64,000 nt of DNA from NCBI RefSeq assembly GCF_001423495.1, contig NZ_LMOG01000005.1:372430-436429 (forward strand), read 5' to 3'. Shown in pieces: positions 25,901-35,500 of the stretch. A model generated the notes under the pieces. That model did not search any database and had not been told where the DNA came from. It saw nothing but the letters and a program-made list of their open reading frames with translations. Position numbers and translations under genes: made by a program. Position 1 is the first letter of the stretch. Every line of letters starts with the position of its first letter. The stretch is from Xanthomonas sp. Leaf131 (GTDB lineage Bacteria > Pseudomonadota > Gammaproteobacteria > Xanthomonadales > Xanthomonadaceae).

Positions 25901-26179
25901 TCAGGGAGTGGTGGGTGGCGCTGCGGGCGGCGCGCCGGCGGCGCGTGCTTCCAGTGCGGCGACGGCCTGTTCCAGGGCATCGAGTTTTTCGCGGGTGCGC
26001 AGCAACACCGCACGCTGCACGTCGAACTCTTCGCGGGTGACCAGGTCCAGCTTGCCCAGGCCGGCCTGCAGTGCGCCCTTGAAGGTGCTCTGCAGTTCTT
26101 CGCGCGATTGGCGCAGGCCCGGCGGCACCAGGTCGCTGAGGCGGCGGGCGAGGTCGTCGAGCTGATTGAAATCGATCAT
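25901..26179 (-). CDS. ubiK: Ubiquinone biosynthesis accessory factor UbiK
   Basis: A 92-residue protein of the BMFP/UbiK family. An N-terminal amphipathic segment (FNQLDDLARRLSDLVPPG) is followed by the family signature VTREEFDVQRAVLLRTREKLDALEQ, a coiled coil, and a Pro/Ala tail. UbiK trimers assist the aerobic Ubi complex with UbiJ and bind membrane lipids. Pairing with comM on the same strand is seen in several gammaproteobacteria. Confidence 0.88.
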   Translation of the reverse strand: MIDFNQLDDLARRLSDLVPPGLRQSREELQSTFKGALQAGLGKLDLVTREEFDVQRAVLLRTREKLDALEQAVAALEARAAGAPPAAPPTTP

Positions 26180-26265
26180 GGGGTTCTCCGCAGGTCCGTA
26201 GGAAGCCTAGTGCAGGCCGGAACACGCGGGACATCGGCAAGGCAGTCGGCAGGCGGTAAGGATAG

Positions 26266-26706
<441 letters not shown>

Positions 26707-26948
26707 GGCGTCACCGGACGCGACTTCGGTCGATGCCGTGCCGGCATTGCCCAGGCAACTCACCGATGACAGAAAACAGCGCCACGGGGCCAAGTCTGCA
26801 CCGTCGGTCACTGCCCTCGTAGGCGGCATCCAGCTGCCGACAACCAACGCGTTTACGAAACTGGGAGCCGGGCCCACCTTCGATGGAGCAACCTGGCCGC
26901 GGTAGGGCCCAAGTATCGCCAACGCGCGCCGCGCTACGTGGCCCGCTC

Positions 26949-26964
26949 ATACCATTTTAATACC
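26949..26964. promoter_or_regulatory. Candidate operator, distal copy
   Basis: ATACCATTTTAATACC matches the copy at 27107-27122 in 15 of 16 bases. ATACC is repeated with an 11-bp step, one helical turn, in both copies. Confidence 0.6.
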
Positions 26965-27106
26965 GCAGATCGGCCCCGACACCAGAGGCCAGCAACGGTA
27001 CCGGCCGCCTGCCCGTAACCCAGCTGCGAATTGTCGAAGAGAGCTAGAACGTCCTGAGACGGCCCCCGCTTGTCGCCGCGCGACGACTTGCCTACTCTAG
27101 GCGGTA

Positions 27107-27122
27107 ATACCATTTCAATACC
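27107..27122. promoter_or_regulatory. Candidate operator, proximal copy at the GH84 gene
   Basis: ATACCATTTCAATACC, overlapping a small GGTAATACC palindrome (27103-27111), ends 11 bp before the GH84 ATG. The intergenic part of 26707-27132 holds no gene. The two copies 158 bp apart suggest DNA looping or cooperative binding by a regulator of the glycosidase. I recall GlcNAc-regulon boxes of this style in xanthomonads but cannot verify it here. Confidence 0.6.
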
Positions 27123-27132
27123 GGAGTTCGGA

Positions 27133-29106
27133 ATGAAGCGACGTCATGGCAAGCCGGGTTTTCGCCTGCTCCCGGTCCTGGTGGCGCTGGGCCTTGCGGC
27201 CCCCGCGCTGGCGCAGCCGGTGACGCAGCCGGCGATCTTCCCGGCCCCGGTGTCGATCGCGTTGGATGGCGGCACGGTCACGCTGGGTCAGTCGGTGGTG
27301 CTGGTCGTCGCGCCGGGCGCAGATCCGGAATCGGTCGCGCTGGTGCGTCGCATCCTCGGCACCGCCGGCGTCACCAAACTCGCTACCGCGTCGCGGCTGC
27401 CCGCCACCCTTGATCGCCCGTACGTCGTGCTCGGCACCGGCGAAGCGGCCGTGGTGCGCGATGCACTGACGCGCAGCAAGGCAGTGCAGGACACCCACAA
27501 GGAGGGCTATACGCTCGCCAGCGTGGCCCTGGGCAGCGGCAGCCTGATCACGCTGGCCGGCTACGACGCCGATGGCCTGTTCCATGCCGCGCAGACGCTG
27601 CGTCAGCTGGTCGAGCGCCCCGCCATCCCGGCGCTGGTGATCCAGGATCATCCGGCGATGCCGATCCGCGGCACCATCGAAGGGTTCTACGGCGCGCCGT
27701 GGTCGATGACCGATCGCACCAAGCATCTGGAGTTTCTCGCCCGTACCAAGGCCAACACCTTCATCTACAGCCCGAAGGACGACCCGTATGCGCGCGACCG
27801 TTGGCGCGAGGCGTATCCGGCCGCGACGTTGAAGGCGCTGGGCAAGTTGGCGGCCACCGCCAAGCGCAACCATGTCGATTTCGTCTATGCGATCTCGCCG
27901 GGGCCGACGGTGTGCTTTTCCGATCCGGCCGATGCGAAAGCCCTGCTGCGCAAGTTCGATGCCTTCCGCGCACTGGGTGTGCGCAGCTTCTACGTGGCGC
28001 TGGACGATATCGAATACACCAAGTGGAATTGCGAGCGCGACAAGACCACTTTCGGCGACTCCGGTGCGCAAGCGGCCGGCATCGCGCAGTCGCATCTGCT
28101 CAATCTGGTGCAGGCCGATCTGGTCGCCCGCCACGATGCATCGTCGGAGCTGATCATGGTGCCGACCGAGTATTTCGACGCCAAGGAAAGCCCGTACAAG
28201 GAAGCGTTGCGCAAGCACCTGGATCCGAAGATCGTGGTGCAGTGGACCGGCACCGACGTAGTGCCGCCGGCCATCTCCATCCCCGATGCGCGCGCGGCCA
28301 CCAAGGCATTCGGCCGCAAGACGCTGCTGTGGGACAACTACCCGGTCAACGATTTCGAAACCTCGGCCGGGCGTTTGCTGCTGGCGCCCTACGCGCGCCG
28401 CGAGGCGGGTTTGTCGGCGGAATTGTCGGGCATCGTCTCCAATCCGATGAATCAGGAAGTGCCCAGCCGCGTCGCGGTGATGGGGCTGACCGCCTTCGCG
28501 TGGAACGACAAAGACTACGACGCCGAGCGCACCTGGCACGCGGCCGCGCGTGATCTGGCCGGCGGCGATGCGCGGGTGACCGCCGCGCTGCTGACCTTCT
28601 TCGACACCCAGCATCTGGCGCCGACCTTCGGCAGCCAGCCGTGGCAGGAACAGGCACCGCAGCTGAAGGCCGTACTCGACCATGTGCGCGAGGCGATCGC
28701 GCTCGGCGATGCGGCGGCACGCAGCCAGGTCATCGCGGAGTTGGCGCGCACGGCAGACGCATTCGCGGCCGCGCCGCAGATCATCCGCGCAGGGGTGGCC
28801 GACAAGGGCTTTGCGGAACAATCGCGTCCCTGGCTGGACGCCATGGAAGGCTGGGGCCGCGCGCTGCAGCAGACTGCCGCCGGCCTGGAGGCCGCCAATC
28901 GCGGCGATGCGCAAGCGTCAATGGCGTTTGCCGATGCCAAGCGGATCGCCGCCGAAGCCGCAGCGATTCCGTCGATTCCCGGCGCCACGCGTTTCGGTGG
29001 CCCGGTCAAGATCGCCGATGGCGTGCTGGACCGCTTCGTGGCCGACGCACCGACGCTGATCGCATATCGGGTTCCGAAGGCGGCAGATCCTGCGGCTACG
29101 CCCTGA
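27133..29106 (+). CDS. Family GH84 beta-N-acetylglucosaminidase (hyaluronidase/OGA-like), secreted
   Basis: A 657-residue enzyme with a cleavable signal peptide (residues 1-27, VLVALGLAAPALA). An N-terminal helper domain (about 35-165) with a HKEGYTL-type segment precedes the GH84 barrel. That barrel begins with RGTIEGFYGAPWS and carries catalytic pair Asp291-Asp292 in YVALDDIEYT and later QWTGTDVVPPAI and LWDNYPVND. A C-terminal helical region follows. These enzymes cleave terminal beta-linked GlcNAc from glycoproteins or chitin fragments, so this one is probably periplasmic and part of GlcNAc scavenging. Two candidate operators lie upstream. The family assignment is firm; the natural glycan is not known. 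Confidence 0.9.
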   Translation: MKRRHGKPGFRLLPVLVALGLAAPALAQPVTQPAIFPAPVSIALDGGTVTLGQSVVLVVAPGADPESVALVRRILGTAGVTKLATASRLPATLDRPYVVLGTGEAAVVRDALTRSKAVQDTHKEGYTLASVALGSGSLITLAGYDADGLFHAAQTLRQLVERPAIPALVIQDHPAMPIRGTIEGFYGAPWSMTDRTKHLEFLARTKANTFIYSPKDDPYARDRWREAYPAATLKALGKLAATAKRNHVDFVYAISPGPTVCFSDPADAKALLRKFDAFRALGVRSFYVALDDIEYTKWNCERDKTTFGDSGAQAAGIAQSHLLNLVQADLVARHDASSELIMVPTEYFDAKESPYKEALRKHLDPKIVVQWTGTDVVPPAISIPDARAATKAFGRKTLLWDNYPVNDFETSAGRLLLAPYARREAGLSAELSGIVSNPMNQEVPSRVAVMGLTAFAWNDKDYDAERTWHAAARDLAGGDARVTAALLTFFDTQHLAPTFGSQPWQEQAPQLKAVLDHVREAIALGDAAARSQVIAELARTADAFAAAPQIIRAGVADKGFAEQSRPWLDAMEGWGRALQQTAAGLEAANRGDAQASMAFADAKRIAAEAAAIPSIPGATRFGGPVKIADGVLDRFVADAPTLIAYRVPKAADPAATP

Positions 29107-29575
29107 CGGTCTAGCGGGCGGCAGCTGTGTGCCGGTCGCCTTCAAGGCGGCCATGCAGCCGTCTCCTGCCGCTCTCCAGGACGCGCATTCATGCCACTCG
29201 GTGGCGCGTCTGATCGCCGACGTTCACTAAGCTGCCAGCGAACGCCACTGCCGGGAACGCGATCTCTCAGGACCGCAGAGTTCTCGCTGCTCAATGACGT
29301 CCGGTCGAAACCGATCGGCGCACGCGTGGGCTGCCGTCACGCCGCTTCTTGACAGCCAATGAGACTCAAGACACTGTGCGCGCTGCGGTCAGGGGGCTGC
29401 ATCACGTGTGTGGACAGGTACGCTCAAACGGGCGCGGCCCACATCCGCACGACAGCTGGTGATGCGGGGAAGCTCCCGAGTGTTGACGGCAACTGCGCCA
29501 CGTCCAGACGCCGTCAGGTCACGCCTGCGTGCGCAAGGATGCGGGAACGATGGAGTACCACTCATGGGGAATGCG
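29107..29575. other. Gene-free stretch between GH84 and beta-barrel genes
   Basis: 469 bp with no convincing gene on either strand and no clear terminator with a T-run. GGGGAA precedes the ATG of the next gene. Nothing else of note. Confidence 0.5.
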
Positions 29576-30385
29576 ATGAAAAGGACTGCAACATTGCTGT
29601 TGGCCTGCACGGCGTTGGGCTGCGTTTCCGAGGCCACGGCGCAGTCGATGTCGCGCGCGTGGGACAACTACCGCCAGCAGCAAAAACAGCAGCAGGCGGG
29701 CGCGCAAGCCGTGACAGCCCCGGCGACAACGAGCTCGGCACCGAGCACCGCACCGACGCGCGATGTCGCGCCGCAGCCGACTGTTTTCAATGGCAGTTCC
29801 GCCGCTGCACCTGCCGACGTTGCGAGCACAGCTTCGGGTTCGTATACGGCAGTGGCAGCACCGCCTGCACCGGCATATGTGCCGGCTCCGCGCGAGGAAG
29901 AAAAACGTCTCAAGAGCGGTGTCTTTCTGGGTGTGCAAGGCGGTCAAGGCAAAGTGTACGAAGGCATCGACCAGGACATGCTCGGCTTCAACGCCGGCTA
30001 TCGTTGGCGGGCAGGCCCGGTGACGCTGATCGGCATCGAAGCGGCGGTGGGAAAGCTAGCTCGCATCAGTGATCATGACGGCGCTTACGTGCCTAGCGTG
30101 GAGTTTGGCAGCCTGGGTGGCATGGCACGTTTCAACTTTGGTGACAGCCCACTTTTCGCTTTGGTGCGCCTGGGCTACTGGTCGGCCAACTCCAACGGCG
30201 AATCGAATGAGCGGGTGTCCGGCGGGTACGCCGGTGCCGGTTTTGGCGTAGATATCGGCCGCCATGCGAGTTTGAGCGTGCTCTATACAAACTATCTTTA
30301 TGCCAACGACTACTACGACTCCGATGAAGACATCACCATCAACCGCGCCGAAGTGCTGAATCTCGGCGCCGAAGTGCGCTTCTGA
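29576..30385 (+). CDS. Outer-membrane beta-barrel protein with Pro/Ala-rich linker
   Basis: A 269-residue protein: signal peptide MKRTATLLLACTALGCVSEATA, then a Gln/Ala/Pro-rich low-complexity linker (about residues 25-110), then a short beta-barrel of alternating hydrophobic strands starting GVFLGVQGGQGKVYEG and ending in the porin-like C-terminus LGAEVRF (terminal Phe). The strand repeats FGSLGGMARFNFG and GYAGAGFGVDIG are typical of 8-strand OmpA/Ax21-like barrels. The ATG at 29564 is an alternative start. The role is unknown; the terminal Phe indicates BAM-dependent insertion. Confidence 0.78.
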   Translation: MKRTATLLLACTALGCVSEATAQSMSRAWDNYRQQQKQQQAGAQAVTAPATTSSAPSTAPTRDVAPQPTVFNGSSAAAPADVASTASGSYTAVAAPPAPAYVPAPREEEKRLKSGVFLGVQGGQGKVYEGIDQDMLGFNAGYRWRAGPVTLIGIEAAVGKLARISDHDGAYVPSVEFGSLGGMARFNFGDSPLFALVRLGYWSANSNGESNERVSGGYAGAGFGVDIGRHASLSVLYTNYLYANDYYDSDEDITINRAEVLNLGAEVRF

Positions 30386-30417
30386 TCAGTCGATCGAAAG
30401 CAACGTTCCATAGCGAG

Positions 30418-30446
30418 CAGGGCGGATGGTGACATCCGCCCTGTTT
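30418..30446 (+). terminator. Terminator after the beta-barrel gene
   Basis: Perfect 11-bp stem CAGGGCGGATG/CATCCGCCCTG, GTGA loop, followed by TTT. Confidence 0.88.
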
Positions 30447-30581
30447 GCGTTCTGGCGACGGAATACATGCAGCACTCTGAGCACCCGGTGCGCTGGCTGA
30501 ACTCGCATTCGGCAACGCTTGGGCGTCGATGTGGTGTCATACCGATAACGCTACGGCTCAACCCATCATCAAGAGAATTCC

Positions 30582-31193
30582 ATGGACCCCTTCGCGCAAT
30601 TTCTGACCGATGAGCAGGATCCGGTGGCCGTGGGCAAGATCCTGCCCAAGGTGAACGAGTTGCTGACCAGGGACGAGCAGGTCGAATACATCGCGGTGCA
30701 AAAGAAAATGGTGATGAATCTGTCGCCGGATGCGGTGGTGTTGACCAATCGCCGGTTTATCGTGGTCCAGCCCAGACTGTTCGGCATGACATTCCGCGAT
30801 GTGCCCTGGCGTGAGGTGCTCGATGTGCATATGAGCGAGCAGATGCTGGGTGCGACGATCATGTGCCGCACCACCCAGGGCAGCTACGTCGCGGTCGACA
30901 GCCTGCCGAAGAAGCAGGCGCGGCGGGTATATGCGTATGCGCAACAGGTGGAAGAGTCCGCCTATGAAAAACGCCAGCAGCTGGAGTTCGACAAGTTGCG
31001 TGCGTCGGCCGGTGGCGTGGTGGTGCACGCGCCTACGGCGCAGGGCGCCGTGCCGTCGGCCCCGCCGATCGCGGTGGCTGCGTCTGATGATCCGGTGCAG
31101 GTGCTGAGCAAGCTCAAGCAATTGTTGGATGCGGGATTGGTGACGCAGGAAGAATTCGACGCCAAAAAAGCCGAGGTGCTGGCACGGCTGTAA
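30582..31193 (+). CDS. PH-domain and SHOCT-domain protein
   Basis: A 203-residue cytosolic protein. Residues about 25-115 fit the bacterial PH-like fold (ERVLTNRRFIVVQP-like segment VVLTNRRFIVVQPRLFG and VPWREVLDVHMSE). The C-terminal 40 residues are a SHOCT domain (VQVLSKLKQLLDAGLVTQEEFDAKKAEVLARL, about 172-203), a short helical oligomerisation module. Between them is an Ala/Pro/Val linker. It is preceded by GAGAATTCC at the start and is not coupled to a neighbour. The function is unknown. Confidence 0.82.
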   Translation: MDPFAQFLTDEQDPVAVGKILPKVNELLTRDEQVEYIAVQKKMVMNLSPDAVVLTNRRFIVVQPRLFGMTFRDVPWREVLDVHMSEQMLGATIMCRTTQGSYVAVDSLPKKQARRVYAYAQQVEESAYEKRQQLEFDKLRASAGGVVVHAPTAQGAVPSAPPIAVAASDDPVQVLSKLKQLLDAGLVTQEEFDAKKAEVLARL

Positions 31194-31550
31194 GGGCCGC
31201 TGACAGATGCAACAGGCAGACGTCAGCCGGGGTGGATTGCGCCGGAACTGAAGTGCGAATGCCTACGCGCCGTGTCAAATACGCTGCATAGACAGCCAAG
31301 CACTGGACGCGCCAAGCGGTGCATGCAGTAGGTTCTGGAAATCACCTCAAACGGCGGTCTGCTCTTGCCGCAGCCGGCGTGCAGATCGCTACGCCAGACG
31401 TGGGGCGACGGACTACGGCGGTCAACACACGTGTGTGCTCAGCAGGCAGGCGCAGCCGCTACGCGGAATCGCCTGCCGCGTGGACATGGCGGCGGTTGCG
31501 CGCCTGCCATGTCCATCCGAGGACGGTTCACTGCTGTGTGGCCGGCAGCG
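31194..31550. other. Gene-free stretch after the PH-SHOCT gene
   Basis: 357 bp between convergent genes. I see no hairpin with a T-run and no supported ORF. Confidence 0.5.
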
Positions 31551-32408
31551 TTACTCGCCCAGCGCCTTGGCCACAAACGGCGGTGCAACCAGCACGCCGG
31601 TGTGCAGATGCGCGGTGTAGTACAGCGTCTCGAAGCCCTTGGCCTGCGCATCGTTTTGACGAAACGCGAAATCGGCAGTGGCCTGCTTGCTGGCCATGGT
31701 CACGCTCCACCAGCCGGTGGGGTAGCACGGCTGCGGGAACGGCAGGGTCTTGAACGACTGGAAGCCGGCCTTGCCCATTTCGGCGCGCATTTCCTTGATC
31801 AATTCCAGCAGCGCCAATGGCGACTCGGACTGCTGCACCAGGATGCCGTCGTCTTTCAACGCCTTGAAGCAGCTCGCGTAGAAGTCCTTGTTGAACAGGC
31901 CTTCGGCCGGGCCGACCGGATCGGTGGAGTCGACGATCACGATGTCCACGCTGCCGGCCGGGCAGTTGGCCATGTACGCCACGCCGTCGTCGAACAGCAG
32001 CTCGGCACGTGCGTCGTGGTTGGAATCGCACAGCTCGGGGAAATACTTCTCCGACATGCGCGTGACCTGCTCGTCGATATCGCACTGGGTGGCGCTTTCC
32101 ACGCCCGGGTGCTTGAGCACCTCGCGCAGGGTGCCGCAGTCGCCGCCGCCGATGATCACCACGCGCTTGGGCGCGGCGTGGGTGAACAGCGCCGGGTGGC
32201 TGATCATCTCGTGATAGAAGAAGTTGTCGCGGCTGGTCAGCATCACCGCGCCGTCGATCAGCATGAGCTTGCCCCAGTCGGTGGTCTGGTAGATCTCGAT
32301 CTTCTGGAACGGGGACTGCACCTCGTCCAGCTTGCCGCTGATGCGAAAGCCGATTGCCGAGCCGGTCGGCTGGAAGTGTTCGATGTACCAGTTGTCGTTG
32401 GCGCTCAT
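31551..32408 (-). CDS. speE: Spermidine synthase
   Basis: A 285-residue aminopropyltransferase that makes spermidine from putrescine and decarboxylated S-adenosylmethionine. Features: N-terminal strand domain WYIEHFQPTGSAIGFRI, SAM-binding GGGDCGTLREVLKHPGVE, catalytic Asp in VDSTDPVGPAEGLFN, and the YYTAHLHTGVLVAPPF C-terminus. The start at MSANDNWY was chosen by conservation. It is divergent from speA, so the two polyamine genes share an upstream region that contains a family D hairpin repeat. Confidence 0.93.
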   Translation of the reverse strand: MSANDNWYIEHFQPTGSAIGFRISGKLDEVQSPFQKIEIYQTTDWGKLMLIDGAVMLTSRDNFFYHEMISHPALFTHAAPKRVVIIGGGDCGTLREVLKHPGVESATQCDIDEQVTRMSEKYFPELCDSNHDARAELLFDDGVAYMANCPAGSVDIVIVDSTDPVGPAEGLFNKDFYASCFKALKDDGILVQQSESPLALLELIKEMRAEMGKAGFQSFKTLPFPQPCYPTGWWSVTMASKQATADFAFRQNDAQAKGFETLYYTAHLHTGVLVAPPFVAKALGE

Positions 32409-32429
32409 GCAAAGTCCTAAAAGGAAGGG

Positions 32430-32480
32430 GGCTGTTCCTTCTCCCACCGGGAGAAGGTGGCGCGTAGCGCCGGATGAGGG
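32430..32480. repeat. Family D hairpin repeat in the speE/speA intergenic region
   Basis: CCTTCTCCCACCGGGAGAAGG followed by GGCGCGTAGCGCC, inverse to the copy at 8186-8236. It starts 22 bp upstream of the speE ATG and lies within the probable 5' leader or promoter. Confidence 0.82.
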
Positions 32481-32642
32481 TCGGGCGCAGCCTCATGCAC
32501 CAAGCTGCTGCAGGCCACACCGAACCCTCGCCAACCCCACTCCGACCAGGAGCGGGGCATCAAGTCGGCGCGGATTGTAACGGACCCTGCGCGTGCCAGG
32601 CGTTACACTTCACGCCCTTTTTGCCCCAGCCGAGTCAGCGAA

Positions 32643-34529
32643 ATGAGCGATTGGTCCCTCGACCAAGCCCGCAAGACCTATTCGATCCCGCATTGGGCCG
32701 ACGGGTATTTCGATGTGAATGCTGCCGGACACATCGTGGTCACGCCGACCGGCGACGGTCCGTCGGTGTCGCTGCCCGAGGTGGTGGATGCCGCGCGCGC
32801 GGCCGGCGCCAAGCTGCCGCTGCTGGTGCGCTTCCCGGACATCCTGGGCCAGCGCCTGGGCAAACTACAGGCCGCATTTGCGCAGGCGCAGTCCGAGTGG
32901 GACTACGCCGGCGGCTACACGGCGGTGTATCCGATCAAGGTCAACCAGCATCGCGGCGTGGCCGGCACGCTGGCCAGCCACCACGGTGATGGTTTCGGCC
33001 TGGAAGCGGGCAGCAAGCCGGAGTTGATGGCGGTGCTGGCGCTGTCGCGTCCGGGTGGGCTGATCGTCTGCAACGGCTACAAGGACCGCGAATACATCCG
33101 CCTGGCACTGATCGGGCGCAAGCTCGGCCTGCAGACCTTCATCGTCATCGAAAAACCCTCCGAGCTGAAGCTGGTGCTGGAAGAAGCGCGCGCGCTGGAG
33201 GTCAAGCCGGGTCTGGGCGTACGGATGCGCCTGGCTTCGCTGGGCGCGGGCAAGTGGCAGAACAGCGGTGGCGACAAGGCCAAGTTCGGGCTGTCGCCGC
33301 GCCAGGTGCTGGATCTGTGGAAGACGCTGCGCGACACCGAGTACGCCGACTGCCTGAAGCTGCTGCATTTCCATATGGGCTCGCAGATCTCCAACGTGCG
33401 CGATATCGCCAACGGCATGCGCGAGGCCACACGCTATTTCGTGGAGCTCTCGCGCCTGGGCGCCAAGATCAGCCATGTGGATGTCGGCGGCGGGTTGGGC
33501 ATCGATTACGAAGGTACCCGTTCGCGCAGTTATTGCTCAATCAACTATGGCCTGCATTCCTACGCCAGCAACATCGTGCAGCCGCTGGCCAATGCCTGCG
33601 AAGAGCATGGCCTGACCCCGCCGCGCATCGTCACCGAATGCGGCCGCGCGATGACCGCGCACCACGCCGTGCTGATCGCCAATGTGTCCGAAGTGGAGCA
33701 GGCGCCGGAAGGCCGCGTGCCCGACGCGCACGACGACGAACCGGCAGCGATCCGCCACCTGCGCGAAATCCACGACGAGCTGGATGTACGCCCGGCGGTG
33801 GAACTGTTCCAGGAAGCCCAGCACTTCCACGCCGAAGGTTTGAGTGCGTATGCCCTGGGCCAGATCGACCTGACCCATCGCGCGCGCATCGACGACTTGT
33901 TCTATGCCATCGCCCACGGCGTGCGTGCGCGCCTGAGTTTCGACGAAAAGAGCCACCGCCCGGTGCTGGACGAGCTCAACGAGCGGCTGGTCGACAAATA
34001 CTTCGTCAACTTCAGCGTGTTCGAGTCGATTCCGGATGTGTGGGCGATCGATCAGGTATTCCCGATCGTGCCGATCGAGCGCTTGAACGAAGCGCCGCAG
34101 CGGCGCGGCATCATCGCCGACATGACCTGCGACTCCGACGGCATGGTCAAGACCTATGTCGAAAACGAAAGCCTGGACAGCTCGATGCCGCTGCACACCT
34201 TGAATCCGGGCGAGAGCTATCGCATCGGCTTCTTCCTGGTTGGTGCCTACCAGGAAATCCTCGGCGATATCCATAACCTGTTCGGCGATACCGATGCGGT
34301 GGAAGTGGCCGTGGACGGCGATGGCTATCGCATTGCCCAGCAGCGTCGTGGCGATACCACCGACGTGATGCTGGACTACGTGGGCTACCAGCTGGACACC
34401 CTGCGTGCGACCTATGCCGAGCGCATCGCCGCCGCGCAGTTGTCGCCGGAGCGCGCGCAGGAATTGCACGATGCATTGGAAGCCGGGCTGACCGGCTACA
34501 CCTATCTGTCCGACGAGCCGTTGGGCTGA
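32643..34529 (+). CDS. speA: Biosynthetic arginine decarboxylase
   Basis: A 628-residue PLP enzyme converting arginine to agmatine, the first step of a putrescine route. The PLP lysine lies in YPIKVNQHRG near residue 98. DVGGGLGIDYEGTRS forms the phosphate-binding loop, and the decarboxylase signature TCDSDGMVKTYVENE and VGAYQEILG complete the two-domain fold. The length is normal for SpeA. Divergent from speE, giving a polyamine module. No agmatinase gene is in the window. Confidence 0.94.
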   Translation: MSDWSLDQARKTYSIPHWADGYFDVNAAGHIVVTPTGDGPSVSLPEVVDAARAAGAKLPLLVRFPDILGQRLGKLQAAFAQAQSEWDYAGGYTAVYPIKVNQHRGVAGTLASHHGDGFGLEAGSKPELMAVLALSRPGGLIVCNGYKDREYIRLALIGRKLGLQTFIVIEKPSELKLVLEEARALEVKPGLGVRMRLASLGAGKWQNSGGDKAKFGLSPRQVLDLWKTLRDTEYADCLKLLHFHMGSQISNVRDIANGMREATRYFVELSRLGAKISHVDVGGGLGIDYEGTRSRSYCSINYGLHSYASNIVQPLANACEEHGLTPPRIVTECGRAMTAHHAVLIANVSEVEQAPEGRVPDAHDDEPAAIRHLREIHDELDVRPAVELFQEAQHFHAEGLSAYALGQIDLTHRARIDDLFYAIAHGVRARLSFDEKSHRPVLDELNERLVDKYFVNFSVFESIPDVWAIDQVFPIVPIERLNEAPQRRGIIADMTCDSDGMVKTYVENESLDSSMPLHTLNPGESYRIGFFLVGAYQEILGDIHNLFGDTDAVEVAVDGDGYRIAQQRRGDTTDVMLDYVGYQLDTLRATYAERIAAAQLSPERAQELHDALEAGLTGYTYLSDEPLG

Positions 34530-35500
34530 GGCAGTACGCGCGCCGCGGCCGATGCCGTGGCGCGCAGGCGGCGCTGATGCAAGATCAGCGCTGATTAAAG
34601 ACTTCAAGGCGACGCAGGACGCCAGGCGCGCAGGCGTACAGGCGTACAGGTGCATCTGCGAAGTAAGCGCTTGGAGTGGCAAGAACCTGTCGGACACCGC
34701 AGTGCCAGCCCGTCGCAGCGGATACCGGCAAGTCTTCGAACGCGTGATGGCCTTTGGCCGGCGACCATCGAACCGAACCCGACAAAATCGCGGGCGGCGA
34801 TCGGGCCCGTCACCTGCGCTTTTAATACGCCAATGCCGCACGCGTATGACATTCAAGCGACCGGAAGGTCATTGTGCGAATGCGCGCAGTATTTCCACTA
34901 TCGATCCCTTCTTTTTGGAAGTGATTGGTTTGATAGCGTAAGTGCGTCAAAGGCGTTGCATGCAATGGTCTTATGCATTTCCCTCTCGCAGGGATTGCAG
35001 GGATTGCAGGGATTGCAGGGATTGCAGGGATTGCAGATTCTGCCCAGCTGAAGATTCCACGCTATCGACGCGACGTCGGTCGCGGTTTGTGAGTGATGCC
35101 GCACACGGCGCCTGAATGCTCGAAGGCAGGTATGCATGCAGAACACTAGTTGGAATCACACTTCAGTAAAAAATATTTGCCGGCAACGCCAAATTCGTGA
35201 TTTTTGCACGGTTCATTGTGTTGCCCAATTGTTAGTGTTTATTAACTTGCCGGGAAGCAAGTGCTTGAAGAAAAACAGCCGCACGTCGTCGTATTGATCG
35301 TGCGTGGCATGTCGTTGTGCGTCTCCATTGTGCGTCTTTATCGAGTGTTCTCCACGATGTATCGCCGGCATCTGCTGGTGGTCGACGGTGTTTTCTACCT
35401 TACGTTTTCAAGGCCAGGTGCTGATCCGGCGTCTCATTGACCGCATTGCGGGCAAGGCGCACCGGGCGACTGCGCGCCAAATCAAAGAAGGATGCACGCA
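34530..35500. other. Long gene-free leader of the NRPS cluster
   Basis: 971 bp without a supported gene. It holds a small GCGCAGGCGTACAGGCGTACAG repeat near 34630, five 9-bp repeats at 34991-35035, and an AT-rich stretch (about 35150-35240, AAAAAATATTTGCC...GTGTTTATTAAC) that stands out from the GC-rich surroundings and probably contains the cluster promoter. A reading frame at 34552-34941 has no family resemblance and poor codon use. Confidence 0.65.
34991..35035. repeat. Short tandem repeat, five units of GGGATTGCA
   Basis: Five perfect 9-bp copies in a row. Such arrays vary in number by slippage, so this is a candidate strain-typing locus. It lies about 460 bp upstream of the NRPS start. 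Confidence 0.95.

Noticed and set aside
27115..28914. 599-residue minus-strand open frame
   Set aside because: Antisense to the GH84 enzyme, which has catalytic residues in the other strand.
34552..34941. 129-residue frame in the NRPS leader
   Set aside because: No ribosome site, no family, and codon use unlike the neighbours.
34991..35035. Possible CRISPR-like array
   Set aside because: The 9-bp units are contiguous, with no spacers.
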